Assembly (NCBI RefSeq): GCF_003992015.1 | Contig: NZ_RQVK01000007.1 | Span: forward strand, 1-64,000 | Reading direction: 5' to 3' | Length of the DNA: 64,000 nucleotides | DNA from: Veillonella sp. VA137 | GTDB taxonomy: Bacteria > Bacillota > Negativicutes > Veillonellales > Veillonellaceae | Shown here: positions 47,875-56,562 of the stretch, piece after piece | Numbering within the stretch: the first letter of the stretch is position 1 | Layout of the letters: every line of letters begins with the position of its first letter | Made by a program: the position numbers and the translations under genes | Notes under the pieces: model-generated | Databases searched by the model: none | What the model saw: only the letters and a program-made list of their open reading frames with translations | What the model was told of the DNA's origin: nothing

Positions 47875-49314
47875 ATGAAAGTTCGTTTTGCACCGAGTCC
47901 AACCGGTCCATTTCATATTGGTGGAGCTCGCTCCGCATTATTTAACTATTTATTAGCTCGTAAAGAGCAAGGTACATTCTTATTGCGCGTGGAAGATACA
48001 GACCAAGCTCGTTCTACTCGTGAAAGCGAAGAAAATATTAAGGCTGCTCTTAAATGGCTTGGGATGGACTGGGATGAAGGCGTTGACGTAGGGGGTGAAG
48101 CAGGACCATATCGTCAAACAGAACGCTTAGATATTTATGACCAAGTGACGAAACAATTATTAGAATCTGGTCATGCTTACGAATGCTATTGTTCCCAAGA
48201 AGAATTAGATTCCGTTCGGGAAGAGCAATTAGGTCTTGGTGAAACTCCAAAATATAATGGTCATTGCCATCATTTAACAGAAGAACAAAAGGCTGCTTAC
48301 AAAGCAGAAGGACGTAAACCAACCATCCGTTTACGTGTTCCATTGCACGAAACAGTAGCTTTTGACGATATGGTTCGTGGTCATGTATCCTTTGATTCTA
48401 ATGGTATTGGAGATTTCGTTATCGTAAAATCCGACGGTATTCCTGTCTATAACTATGCGGTTGTGGTGGACGATCACACTATGGGTATTTCTCACGTTAT
48501 CCGTGCAGAAGAACATTTATCGAACACACCACGTCAAATCGTGATCTATAAAGCTTTAGGTTGGGATGTACCAACATTTGGTCATATTTCCTTGATCATG
48601 GGTAAAGATGGCAAAAAAATGAGTAAACGACATGGTGCTACCTCTGTTGAACAATACCGTGAGTTGGGATACTTACCAGAAGCGATTGTGAACTTCTTAG
48701 CCTTACTTGGCTGGGCTCCTGAAGGTGAGGAAGAACTATTCACTAAGGAAGAGTTGTGTCAAAAATTCTCTATGGATCGCGTAGCGAAAAACCCTGCTGT
48801 TTTTGACATTGATAAATTGAATTATATTAACTTCAATTACATGAAACAATTGACACCAGAAGCATTGTATGAATTATGTTTGCCTCATTTGGTGAAAGCT
48901 GGCTACGCTAGTGAAAGTCCATCTATAGAGGAACAAGCATGGCTCACAATGCTTTGTACTTGCGTGAAAGACCATATTAGTTATGGTGCTCAAATCGTAG
49001 ATGAAGTAAATATGTTCTTCCAAGATGATATCCTAGAAGATGCAGAACATGCAGAAGAGATTGCAGCTGTGAAAGCAGAAGAATCGTATTCAACAGTAAT
49101 TGGGGCTTTCAAAGAAAAAATTGAAGCTATGGATGAGATTACCCCAGATGCTGTCAAAGCAGCAATCAAAGCGATTATGAAAGAAACAGGATTAAAAGGC
49201 AAATTTGTATTTATGCCAATTCGCATTGCTACCACAGGTCAAATGCACGGTCCTGATTTGAATTATATTATTACCTTATTTGGAAAAGAGAAAGTGCTTC
49301 GCCGTTTAGGCTAA
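47875..49314 (+). CDS. gltX: Glutamyl-tRNA synthetase
   Basis: Class I synthetase. FAPSPTGPFHIGGARSALFN contains the HIGH motif (as HIGG) and KMSKRHGATS is the KMSKS loop. A full C-terminal anticodon-binding helical domain is present (about 330-479), which separates it from GluQ. In many bacteria that lack GlnRS this enzyme also charges tRNA(Gln); no glnS is in the window. Starts three bases after ispDF. Confidence 0.96.
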   Translation: MKVRFAPSPTGPFHIGGARSALFNYLLARKEQGTFLLRVEDTDQARSTRESEENIKAALKWLGMDWDEGVDVGGEAGPYRQTERLDIYDQVTKQLLESGHAYECYCSQEELDSVREEQLGLGETPKYNGHCHHLTEEQKAAYKAEGRKPTIRLRVPLHETVAFDDMVRGHVSFDSNGIGDFVIVKSDGIPVYNYAVVVDDHTMGISHVIRAEEHLSNTPRQIVIYKALGWDVPTFGHISLIMGKDGKKMSKRHGATSVEQYRELGYLPEAIVNFLALLGWAPEGEEELFTKEELCQKFSMDRVAKNPAVFDIDKLNYINFNYMKQLTPEALYELCLPHLVKAGYASESPSIEEQAWLTMLCTCVKDHISYGAQIVDEVNMFFQDDILEDAEHAEEIAAVKAEESYSTVIGAFKEKIEAMDEITPDAVKAAIKAIMKETGLKGKFVFMPIRIATTGQMHGPDLNYIITLFGKEKVLRRLG

Positions 49315-49338
49315 GCGCATACAAGGAGGCTATTTCTA

Positions 49339-50787
49339 ATGAGAGAACTGACCGTTTTCAACACGATGACTCGTGAAAAATCAGTATTCCAACCTGTAAA
49401 AGAGGGGGAAGTTAGCATCTATGTATGTGGAGTAACACCATATAATCATCCTCATATTGGTAATGCACGCCCTTTCGTGACTTGGGACACCATTCGTCGC
49501 TATTTAAGCCATGTAGGCTATAAAGTAACATATATCCAAAACTTTACAGATGTGGATGACAAAATCATCAATACATCTAATGGTGAAGGGGTAGCATGGA
49601 ATGTAATTTCCAATCGCTATATTGATGCATACTATGATGTAATGGATGCCTTACATGTGCGTCGTGCTGATGTATATCCTCGCGTATCTACGCATATGGA
49701 AGAAATCATTGCCATGGTTTCTACATTGATTGACAATGGATATGCCTATGCAGTAGATGGTGATGTGTACTATCGTGTAGAGAAATTTGAGCATTATGGT
49801 AAACTATCTGGTCGTACTTTAGACGATATGGAAGCTGGTGCTCGTGTAGATGTAGATGACCGTAAGGAAAATCCAATGGACTTTGCCTTATGGAAAGCGG
49901 CAAAACCAGGCGAACCATTCTGGGAAAGCCCTTGGGGGCAAGGCCGACCAGGTTGGCACATTGAATGTTCCGCCATGAGTCAAAAATATTTGGGCGAAGA
50001 GTTTGACTTCCATGGCGGTGGATCTGACTTAATTTTCCCTCATCATGAAAATGAAATTGCCCAATCTGAAGGATGCTCTGAACACCATCCAGCCGTACGT
50101 TATTGGGTACACAATGGTTTCATTACGATTAATCAAGAAAAAATGAGTAAATCCTTGAACAATTTCTTCTTGGTGAAAGATATTTTAGAACAATATAGTG
50201 CAGATGCATTGCGTTTCTTCTTGTTGAGCACACATTATCGTAGTCCATTGGACTTTAGTGATGAACGCTTAGATGAAGCGACTAAGGCTATTGAACGATT
50301 CCAAACCGTGATTGACAACTTACTGTACTTAGAAAGTCGTCCAGAAGGATTGTGTGAACTGGAAGCAGCAGAATTATTGAAAAATGCTCGTAACTATAAA
50401 GAAGAGTTTGAAGCAGCTATGAGCGATGATTTCAATACAGCGCTAGCAACAGCACCAATCTATGGTTTGGCAAAAGAAATTAACATCTATTACCAATCTG
50501 TTCAAAGCTGTGATGGCACTGTATGCCATAGTACTATTGGGGAAGTGAAAGAAATCTTCAAATTGATGTTAGATATTCTTGGATTGCTAGAAGATGGCTG
50601 GAAAGGTCAAGAAACTAGCAACGAAGAATATAATCAATTAATGGAAGTCATCTTGAATATTCGTCAATGTGCACGTGACCAAAAACAATGGGGCATTGCA
50701 GACTCCATTCGTGATGAATTGGCCAATATTGGAATTGTCATCGAAGATTCCCCACAAGGGGCACGGTGGAAAAAACGTGAACTTTAA
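49339..50787 (+). CDS. cysS: Cysteinyl-tRNA synthetase
   Basis: Class I synthetase. CGVTPYNHPHIGNARPFVTWD (here quoted as YNHPHIGNARPF) gives the HIGH motif and first zinc Cys. Further zinc ligands lie in HIECSAM and FPHHENEIAQSEG. KMSKSLNNF is the KMSKS loop. DALIX and anticodon domains complete 482 aa. AGGAGG precedes the ATG. Confidence 0.97.
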   Translation: MRELTVFNTMTREKSVFQPVKEGEVSIYVCGVTPYNHPHIGNARPFVTWDTIRRYLSHVGYKVTYIQNFTDVDDKIINTSNGEGVAWNVISNRYIDAYYDVMDALHVRRADVYPRVSTHMEEIIAMVSTLIDNGYAYAVDGDVYYRVEKFEHYGKLSGRTLDDMEAGARVDVDDRKENPMDFALWKAAKPGEPFWESPWGQGRPGWHIECSAMSQKYLGEEFDFHGGGSDLIFPHHENEIAQSEGCSEHHPAVRYWVHNGFITINQEKMSKSLNNFFLVKDILEQYSADALRFFLLSTHYRSPLDFSDERLDEATKAIERFQTVIDNLLYLESRPEGLCELEAAELLKNARNYKEEFEAAMSDDFNTALATAPIYGLAKEINIYYQSVQSCDGTVCHSTIGEVKEIFKLMLDILGLLEDGWKGQETSNEEYNQLMEVILNIRQCARDQKQWGIADSIRDELANIGIVIEDSPQGARWKKREL

Positions 50788-51235
50788 TCGATATAAACAG
50801 CTACGATCTATGGCGATTGATAAATTAAAATCTTCAGTGAAAGTAGAAGCAAATGGAGAGGGTCCTTTAGAGGACTCTCTTATGCTTGCTTATATTGGAG
50901 ATGGTGTATATACCTTATTTATTAGAAATCGTGTAGTAGAAACGGGCATTACAAAAACACAAATACTTCATGATGTAGTGACGTCATTTATCAATGCAAA
51001 AGCACAGGCGAAAGTATTACAGGCCTTAGAGCCAACTCTGACAGAGGAAGAGTTATTAGTGGCAAAACGGGCTCGGAATAGTAATGTGCATGTACCCAAA
51101 AGTGCTAGTGTACAGGAATACCGCATGAGTACAGCCTTTGAGGCATTGTTGGGGTATACCTATCGCAAGGGGGATGAAGAGAGACTTACTACTCTCATGG
51201 AATTCGCTTTTGCTGAAACGTTGTCACGTATGTAG
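50777..51235 (+). CDS. mrnC: Mini-ribonuclease III
   Basis: A stand-alone RNase III catalytic domain that matures 23S rRNA in Firmicutes. DSLMLAYIGDGVYTLFIR holds the catalytic acidic pair. AKRARNSN and EYRMSTAFEALLGYTYRKGD follow; there is no dsRNA-binding domain, as expected. The GTG at 50777 (after GGTGGA, overlapping cysS by 11 bases) gives 152 residues; a longer frame from 50669 reads through cysS and is rejected. Confidence 0.93.
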   Translation: MNFNRYKQLRSMAIDKLKSSVKVEANGEGPLEDSLMLAYIGDGVYTLFIRNRVVETGITKTQILHDVVTSFINAKAQAKVLQALEPTLTEEELLVAKRARNSNVHVPKSASVQEYRMSTAFEALLGYTYRKGDEERLTTLMEFAFAETLSRM

Positions 51236-51248
51236 TATGAATATAAAT

Positions 51249-51301
51249 ACGCCATAGGCTTCTATCAAATGCTATGCATTGAAGTCTGTGGCGTTTTCTT
51301 A
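51249..51301 (+). terminator. Hairpin terminator after mrnC
   Basis: CGCCATAGGCTTC pairs with GAAGTCTGTGGCG (two non-Watson-Crick pairs) over a loop of about 17 bases, followed by TTTTCTTAAT. Its arms resemble the hairpins in the two downstream repeat units. Confidence 0.7.
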
Positions 51302-51313
51302 ATCTTTGGAATG

Positions 51314-51382
51314 GAAGAGCACGGCATATTCCTTCAGAAACGGCATTTCATGATGTTTCTTCAGGAACACGCCGTGCTCTTC
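51314..51382 (+). repeat. Long inverted repeat
   Basis: GAAGAGCACGGC (51314-51325) pairs perfectly with GCCGTGCTCTTC (51371-51382), and an inner stem CCTTCAGAAAC/GTTTCTTCAGG extends it. The 69-base element would fold as one rod. It has no T-tract, so it is not an ordinary terminator. No coding potential. Confidence 0.85.
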
Positions 51383-51719
51383 TAGGTCTTCGGCTAATTA
51401 TCAGAAAGCCACAGACTTCTTATAGCAGATACAAATATATCTTCATGGAAGTCTATGGCGTATTTCTCTAAAAGTATATAAGGTGACAACGTTTCGGCGG
51501 ATGGTGCTCAGAGGAGAGGGAAGTGCGCCACACATTCTTCCACAAACTGATTCTACGGTAGGTTTGCTCCGGAACATGTGGCGTTCTTCTAGGTTTTCGA
51601 CTAATCATCAAAAAACCATAGACTTCTTATAGCAGATACAATATATCTTTATGGAATTCTATGGCGTATTACTCTAAAAGTATATATGGTAACAACGTTA
51701 CAGTGGAATGCTCATGTGT
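51381..51719 (+). repeat. Two copies of a ~130-bp hairpin-containing unit, with a third hairpin between
   Basis: Unit A (51381-51512) and unit B (51588-51717) share TCTAGGT, CGACTAAT-like, TAGACTTCTTATAGCAGATAC and CTCTAAAAGTATAT blocks in the same order, offset about 207 bases. Each holds an inverted repeat of the type CCACAGACTTC...GAAGTCTATGG. Between them is another long hairpin with arms CGCCACA (51526-51532) and TGTGGCG (51577-51583). The whole has no open frame of note. It separates mrnC from rlmB, which are neighbours in many Firmicutes. Confidence 0.8.
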
Positions 51720-51723
51720 TATG

Positions 51724-51785
51724 TTGGGAGTTGTCTTGTTTTAGTGGTATAATAGAGTAACAGCTTAGTGGTTTCTAAGCTGTTA
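51724..51785 (+). promoter_or_regulatory. Promoter and leader hairpin upstream of rlmB
   Basis: TTGGGA (51724-51729), an 18-base spacer and TATAAT (51748-51753). Directly after it, TAACAGCTTAG (51758-51768) and CTAAGCTGTTA (51775-51785) form a perfect 11-bp stem with a six-base loop at the transcript's very 5' end. The following 165 bases to the rlmB start contain only AT-rich sequence. Confidence 0.55.
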
Positions 51786-51951
51786 TATTGAACTTGATAA
51801 TATAAAAGATGTACTTTTCATATTAATATGTTTAGAATGTATGTATAGATACTATTTGTAGTTAGTATGCTTAGTAATGTGAATCGCAATATGTTTAGTA
51901 AGATGTTACTGCGTATTGTTAGGTTTGCTTTCAGGAAAGTTTGAGGTTTTC

Positions 51952-52671
51952 ATGGATACGTTTATTGTGGGTCGTAATGCTGTGCGTGAAGCGCTGAAGT
52001 CTGATCGTGGGATTCATCGTATTTTAGTGGCAGAAGGTAAGCAAGGTGGTTCGCTTTCAGAGATATTGGGTTTGGCAAAGTCTAAGGGTATCGAGGTTCG
52101 TCGCGTGAAGGAACGGGATTTACAGAAGTATACTAGTGATGTGCCGAATCAAGGTGTGGTAGCCTTGGTGAATGCGGTGAAGTTCCAAGAGTTACAAGAT
52201 GTGTTGCTGGCATGCACGGAAGAACATCCGTTGTTAATTTTAACGGATGGTGTGGAAGATCCTCATAATATGGGTGCTATCATTCGTACAGCTGAATGTG
52301 TAGGTGCTACGGCGGTACTGATTCCTAAACGTCATAATGCGCCTATTAATGCAACGGTTAGCAAAACATCTGCAGGAGCTGTAGAATCGATTCCATTGGT
52401 ACAAATTGGTAATGTAGCACAGACCATTGAGCAATTGAAAGCACAAGGCTTCTGGGTGATGGGGGCTCATATGGATGGGACTGTGATGTATGATGTGAAT
52501 ATGACAGGTCCTATTGTATTGGTCATTGGTAATGAGGGAAAAGGTCTAAGTCGGTTGACCAAGGAATTGTGTGATGTGTTGGTAACGATTCCGATGTTTG
52601 GGACAATTAACTCATTAAATGCTTCTGTAGCGGCAGCGGTCCTTTTATATGAAGCGAGACGTCAACGATAA
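51952..52671 (+). CDS. rlmB: 23S rRNA (guanosine-2'-O)-methyltransferase, SpoU/TrmH family
   Basis: RlmB-type SPOUT methyltransferase. N-terminal substrate-binding domain (VGRNAVREALKSDRGIHRIL...DVPNQGVVALV). C-terminal knotted domain: LTDGVEDPHNMGAIIRTAE (motif 1, catalytic Arg), IVLVIGNEGKGLSR (motif 2) and IPMFGTINSLNASVAAAVLLYE (motif 3). The ATG at 51952 follows GAGG; a TTG-led extension upstream is not supported. 239 aa. Confidence 0.94.
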   Translation: MDTFIVGRNAVREALKSDRGIHRILVAEGKQGGSLSEILGLAKSKGIEVRRVKERDLQKYTSDVPNQGVVALVNAVKFQELQDVLLACTEEHPLLILTDGVEDPHNMGAIIRTAECVGATAVLIPKRHNAPINATVSKTSAGAVESIPLVQIGNVAQTIEQLKAQGFWVMGAHMDGTVMYDVNMTGPIVLVIGNEGKGLSRLTKELCDVLVTIPMFGTINSLNASVAAAVLLYEARRQR

Positions 52672-52681
52672 TAGGTATACT

Positions 52682-53218
52682 ATGAAAAAAGATATTTTAA
52701 TTGTAGATGGCTATAATGTTATATTTGATTGGTCTGACTTGAAATCACTCAGCAAGGAGTCTTTAGAACATGCCCGATTAGAATTACGTCATAGATTACT
52801 CAATTATGGGACCTATAAGGGATATAAAATTATTCTTGTATTTGATGGTAAGCACGCACCTTTTACAGCAGATGAACAGCGTATATCTGCAGATTTCATT
52901 GAAGTCTTTACAGGTACCCATGAGACGGCAGATGCTTATATTGAGCGTGAAGTCTTTAGTAAAAAGGGTCAATATAAGACAATCTACGTCGTAACAAGTG
53001 ATGGGGAAGAACAAAGTCAAATTTTAGGATTTGGAGGATTACGCATATCAGCACGTGAATTACGTCATCAAATTGACTTAGCTAAACAAGAAGAACGTAA
53101 ACGCTATACAGGGCATCATAGACGAGATGCTATGACATTACAACGTAATGAATTAGGTGCACATATTGATGGGGATGTGGCGGAAAAGCTTGAACGAATG
53201 CGACGAGGGGAGCTATGA
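52682..53218 (+). CDS. yacP: NYN-domain ribonuclease (YacP/Rae1-like)
   Basis: The PIN-like NYN nuclease fold: ILIVDGYNVIFDW (first metal Asp), KIILVFDGKH, ADAYIEREV and YVVTSDGEEQ (last acidic residues). The Bacillus homologue Rae1 cleaves mRNA at the ribosome. Located directly after rlmB, as in many Firmicutes. The ATG at 52682 is preferred; the ribosome site is weak, so it may be coupled to rlmB 10 bases upstream. Confidence 0.88.
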   Translation: MKKDILIVDGYNVIFDWSDLKSLSKESLEHARLELRHRLLNYGTYKGYKIILVFDGKHAPFTADEQRISADFIEVFTGTHETADAYIEREVFSKKGQYKTIYVVTSDGEEQSQILGFGGLRISARELRHQIDLAKQEERKRYTGHHRRDAMTLQRNELGAHIDGDVAEKLERMRRGEL

Positions 53219-53334
53219 GAGTAGCTCCTTTTGTTATGTTTGCCTTGATAATTTTTATAGAGGAATACTAGAATCAGTAGATACATGCATACATATTAGT
53301 ATCTTACGGCGGATCTAGAACATAGAGATGATAT

Positions 53335-53390
53335 ATAAAAAAGAGGGTTAACTAAGAGAAATGGTATTTCTCCTTGTTAACCCTCTTTCA
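53335..53390 (-). terminator. Intrinsic terminator of rpsT (minus strand)
   Basis: AAGAGGGTTAAC (53341-53352) pairs perfectly with GTTAACCCTCTT (53376-53387), with an inner AGAGAAAT/ATTTCTC stem. On the minus strand the stem runs into a T-tract. It may also stop the yacP transcript from the other side. Confidence 0.85.
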
Positions 53391-53397
53391 GAGTTCA

Positions 53398-53658
53398 TTA
53401 TAGAGCATTTACTTTAGCTGCTAAATTGGATTTTTTGCGAGCTGCAGTATTTTTATGAAGAACGCCTTTGGAGGCTGCTTTATCAATTACGCTTGTAGCA
53501 TGAACTAGTGCTTTTTTAGCTTCTTCTACAGCGCCTGCTTGAGCAGCTTCTACAGTCTTACGAGTAGCTGTACGAATTTGAGATTTTACAGCAGAGTTTT
53601 TCGCACGACGTTCAGCATCCGTTTTTACGCTTCTAATACTGGATTTAATATTTGGCAA
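53398..53658 (-). CDS. rpsT: 30S ribosomal protein S20
   Basis: A basic, helical 87-residue protein that binds 16S rRNA. PNIKSSIRSVKTDAERRAKN at the start and KGVLHKNTAARKKSNLAAKV at the end are typical of S20. The true start is a TTG (53658-53656) directly before the PNIK segment, six to seven bases after AAGGAGG. A longer frame upstream crosses that ribosome site and is rejected. It is the only minus-strand gene between the window start and 62.3 kb. Confidence 0.96.
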   Translation of the reverse strand: MPNIKSSIRSVKTDAERRAKNSAVKSQIRTATRKTVEAAQAGAVEEAKKALVHATSVIDKAASKGVLHKNTAARKKSNLAAKVNAL

Positions 53659-53699
53659 TTGAGTCACCTCCTTGTGATTTACTGTATTATTACTAAAGT

Positions 53700-53728
53700 A
53701 GTATATCATAGGGCGTACAGTTTTGCAA
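53700..53728 (-). promoter_or_regulatory. Promoter of rpsT
   Basis: Read on the minus strand: TTGCAA (53728-53723), 17-base spacer, TATACT (53705-53700). About 40 bases before the TTG start. Confidence 0.7.
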
Positions 53729-53868
53729 CTATTTTTATATTTACTCTAAGGAATATTGGCTTATATAGCAAGGGTTCATATAGGAATAACCTCTATTTTC
53801 ATCACTCATGAGAGCAGGAAATATGATATAATTAATGATACATAAATCTATTAATAGGAGATGCTAAT

Positions 53869-56484
53869 ATGAAAAAATTAATGGTTATAGATGGCAGTAG
53901 TTTATTATATCGTGCATTTTTTGCACTTCCACCACTGCAAAATGCTCTAGGAGTTCCTACCAATGCGGTGTATGGATTCTTAACAATGCTTACAAAATTG
54001 TATGAAGAAATCAATCCTGATTATATTGCAGTTGCCTTTGATAAAGGTAAACAAACATTCCGTATGGATATTTACGAAGACTATAAAGGTACACGTCAAA
54101 GTGCACCAGATGAATTGCGCCCACAATTTAACTTGATCCGTGAAGTCTTAGAATCCTTAGGTATCATTGTCATTGAAGAAGAAGGATTTGAAGGCGATGA
54201 TATCATTGGCTCGTTGAGTAAAAAATGGGGATCTTCAGACCTTGCTGTTCATATCATTACTGGTGATAGAGATAATCTGCAACTAGTCGATGAGTATACT
54301 AGTGTATTTTTAACAAAAAAAGGCATCACTGATATGCTTCATGTGACTATGGCTAATATGGAAGAACTGTATGGCTATGGCCCTCAAATGGTTATTGAAA
54401 TGAAATCTCTTATGGGAGATTCTTCGGATAATATCCCAGGTGTGCCTGGTGTTGGTGAAAAAACAGCCCTTAAACTATTGAATCAATATGGTACGTTAGA
54501 GGGCGTGTATGAGCATATTGAGGAACAAAAAGGAAAACTGAAAGAACGATTAGTAGACAACAAAGACTTAGCGTTTATTTCGCATCAACTAGCTACCATC
54601 AAAACAGATATGGATATGCCTTATGAACTAGAGCAATTTGTTCCTGTAGTACATCGTAGTGAAGTGACACCCTTATTTGAAAAGTTAGGTTTTCACGCAG
54701 TAACACCAAGACTACTAAAAGCGATGGGTGTGGCAGAAGAAGGAACTTTATTCGATCAATTCTTAGCTCCACCAGTAGAAGAAATTGAATTAACGCATGT
54801 CACGGAAGTGCCACGAGAATTTTATGAAGATAAAGTGATTAGCCTTGTCTTGAAAGAAGCGGGAACACATCCATTTAGGACGATAGAAGCCTTATATCTA
54901 TATAATGGAGATACCCAATTAGTTGTGAATGGATTTGTAGATGTAGCACATGTGGAAACAGTCTTTGAAGGGGCTAAGGAACTTGTTACAGATAATGCAA
55001 AGTTGTTATTTGAAGTGTTAGGTACTGAAACAACAGGTCGTATTTCAATTTTGAAAGAAGAAACTGTTCATATCAAAGATCTCACATTAATGGCGTATTT
55101 ACTCGATCCTACACGAGCAAACTATGGTATGACTTATTTATGCGAACGTTTTGGACAATCTTCTATTCCTGCTACGGAAAATGAAACAGAGTGGGCTCTA
55201 CAAGCACAAGCTTTATACCATATGCACGAGAAGGCTACGGAAGAGATGGAGACTGCTGGTGTATGGGACCTATATAGAGATATTGAACTACCATTATTAC
55301 GTACTCTATGTGTACTAGAAAAAAATGGCATTTACATGGATGTAGACCAATTACACACTACATTGGAACGCTTCAAAGTAGAGGTTAGTGAACTACAAAA
55401 CAAGATATTTACATTGGCTGGAGAAACTTTCAACATTAATTCGCCAAAACAATTGGGTGTTATCTTGTTTGAAAAATTACAATTGCCAGTGATTAAGAAA
55501 ACAAAAACAGGTTATTCTACGGATGCGGAAGTCCTAGATATGCTTAGAAATGACCATGAAATTGTAGAACAAATTCTGGCCTATCGGTCAGTGGTAAAAT
55601 TGGTATCTACCTACTTAGAAGGGTTTGAAGGACTTGTGAATCCTCATACTAACCGGATTCATACTTCTTTTAATCAAATGGTAACAGCTACTGGTCGTTT
55701 AAGTAGTTCCGATCCGAATTTGCAAAATATTCCTGTACGCAGTGAAAAAGGCCGAGAAATTCGAGCTTTATTTAAACCTCATGATGGATATGATATGTTA
55801 GTCAGCGCCGATTATTCTCAAATTGAATTGCGCATTTTAGCGCATTTGTCTGAGGATCCAGCGTTGATTCAAGCGTTCCAAAATGGTGAAGATATTCATC
55901 GTTTTACAGCAGCAGAAGTGTTGGGTAAATCCCTAGAAGAGGTAACACCACTAGAACGGTCTCATGCAAAGGCTATCAACTTCGGTATTATTTATGGTAT
56001 AAGTGACTTTGGCTTGTCTCGTGACTTAGGTATTACGAGAGCAGAAGCAAAAGAATATATTGAGTTATATTTCAGTCGTTATCCACAAATTAAAGGGTAC
56101 ATGGACCGCATGGTGCAAGAAGCCCATGAAACTGGATCTGTACGCACTATGTTTGGCCGTGTTCGCCCATTGCCTGATATTAATAGCCGTAACTTTAACC
56201 GTCGATCCTTTGCGGAGCGTACAGCTATGAATACGCCAATTCAAGGGACAGCAGCAGACATTATTAAGTTAGCCATGAACCAAGTAGAACAAGCGCTAGA
56301 AGAGCAAAACTTGCAATCCCGTATTTTATTACAGGTACATGATGAACTAGTGCTAGAAGTAGTAGAATCGGAACAAGAGCAAGTAGAAACTCTGTTGCGT
56401 AATTGCATGGAACAAGTAGTGACATTACGAGTGCCATTGCAGGTAGATGTGCACAGTGCACAGAACTGGGCAGATGTAAAATAG
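53869..56484 (+). CDS. polA: DNA polymerase I
   Basis: Fills gaps and removes RNA primers. N-terminal 5'-nuclease (about 1-290; MVIDGSSLLYRAFFA, EGFEGDDIIGSL, GDSSDNIPGVPGVGEKTA). A middle 3'-5' exonuclease-like domain (about 300-490) without the D-x-E motif (VISLVLKEAG instead), so probably no proofreading, as in Bacillus. C-terminal polymerase: motif A DYSQIELRILAH, motif B RSHAKAINFGIIYG, motif C LLQVHDELVLEV. 871 aa. TAGGAG precedes the ATG; TATAAT at 53827 is a possible -10. Confidence 0.97.
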   Translation: MKKLMVIDGSSLLYRAFFALPPLQNALGVPTNAVYGFLTMLTKLYEEINPDYIAVAFDKGKQTFRMDIYEDYKGTRQSAPDELRPQFNLIREVLESLGIIVIEEEGFEGDDIIGSLSKKWGSSDLAVHIITGDRDNLQLVDEYTSVFLTKKGITDMLHVTMANMEELYGYGPQMVIEMKSLMGDSSDNIPGVPGVGEKTALKLLNQYGTLEGVYEHIEEQKGKLKERLVDNKDLAFISHQLATIKTDMDMPYELEQFVPVVHRSEVTPLFEKLGFHAVTPRLLKAMGVAEEGTLFDQFLAPPVEEIELTHVTEVPREFYEDKVISLVLKEAGTHPFRTIEALYLYNGDTQLVVNGFVDVAHVETVFEGAKELVTDNAKLLFEVLGTETTGRISILKEETVHIKDLTLMAYLLDPTRANYGMTYLCERFGQSSIPATENETEWALQAQALYHMHEKATEEMETAGVWDLYRDIELPLLRTLCVLEKNGIYMDVDQLHTTLERFKVEVSELQNKIFTLAGETFNINSPKQLGVILFEKLQLPVIKKTKTGYSTDAEVLDMLRNDHEIVEQILAYRSVVKLVSTYLEGFEGLVNPHTNRIHTSFNQMVTATGRLSSSDPNLQNIPVRSEKGREIRALFKPHDGYDMLVSADYSQIELRILAHLSEDPALIQAFQNGEDIHRFTAAEVLGKSLEEVTPLERSHAKAINFGIIYGISDFGLSRDLGITRAEAKEYIELYFSRYPQIKGYMDRMVQEAHETGSVRTMFGRVRPLPDINSRNFNRRSFAERTAMNTPIQGTAADIIKLAMNQVEQALEEQNLQSRILLQVHDELVLEVVESEQEQVETLLRNCMEQVVTLRVPLQVDVHSAQNWADVK

Positions 56485-56562
56485 TAGGCTTTTATAATTT
56501 CGATGCTATCGTTTGTGTATAGAATAGTTAAGTATGAGTAGAATCAAATGTGGGGTGTAAAT

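Noticed and set aside
50669-50776. Longer N-terminus for Mini-RNase III
   Set aside because: It reads through cysS coding sequence in another frame and has no homology to the family; GTG at 50777 with its own ribosome site gives the normal length.
51236-51720. CRISPR array
   Set aside because: The repeats are two long units with internal hairpins, not short regular repeats with equal spacers, and no cas gene is present.
53539-53811. 90-codon plus-strand frame overlapping rpsT
   Set aside because: It is antisense to the S20 gene and its promoter, without ribosome site or recognisable domain.
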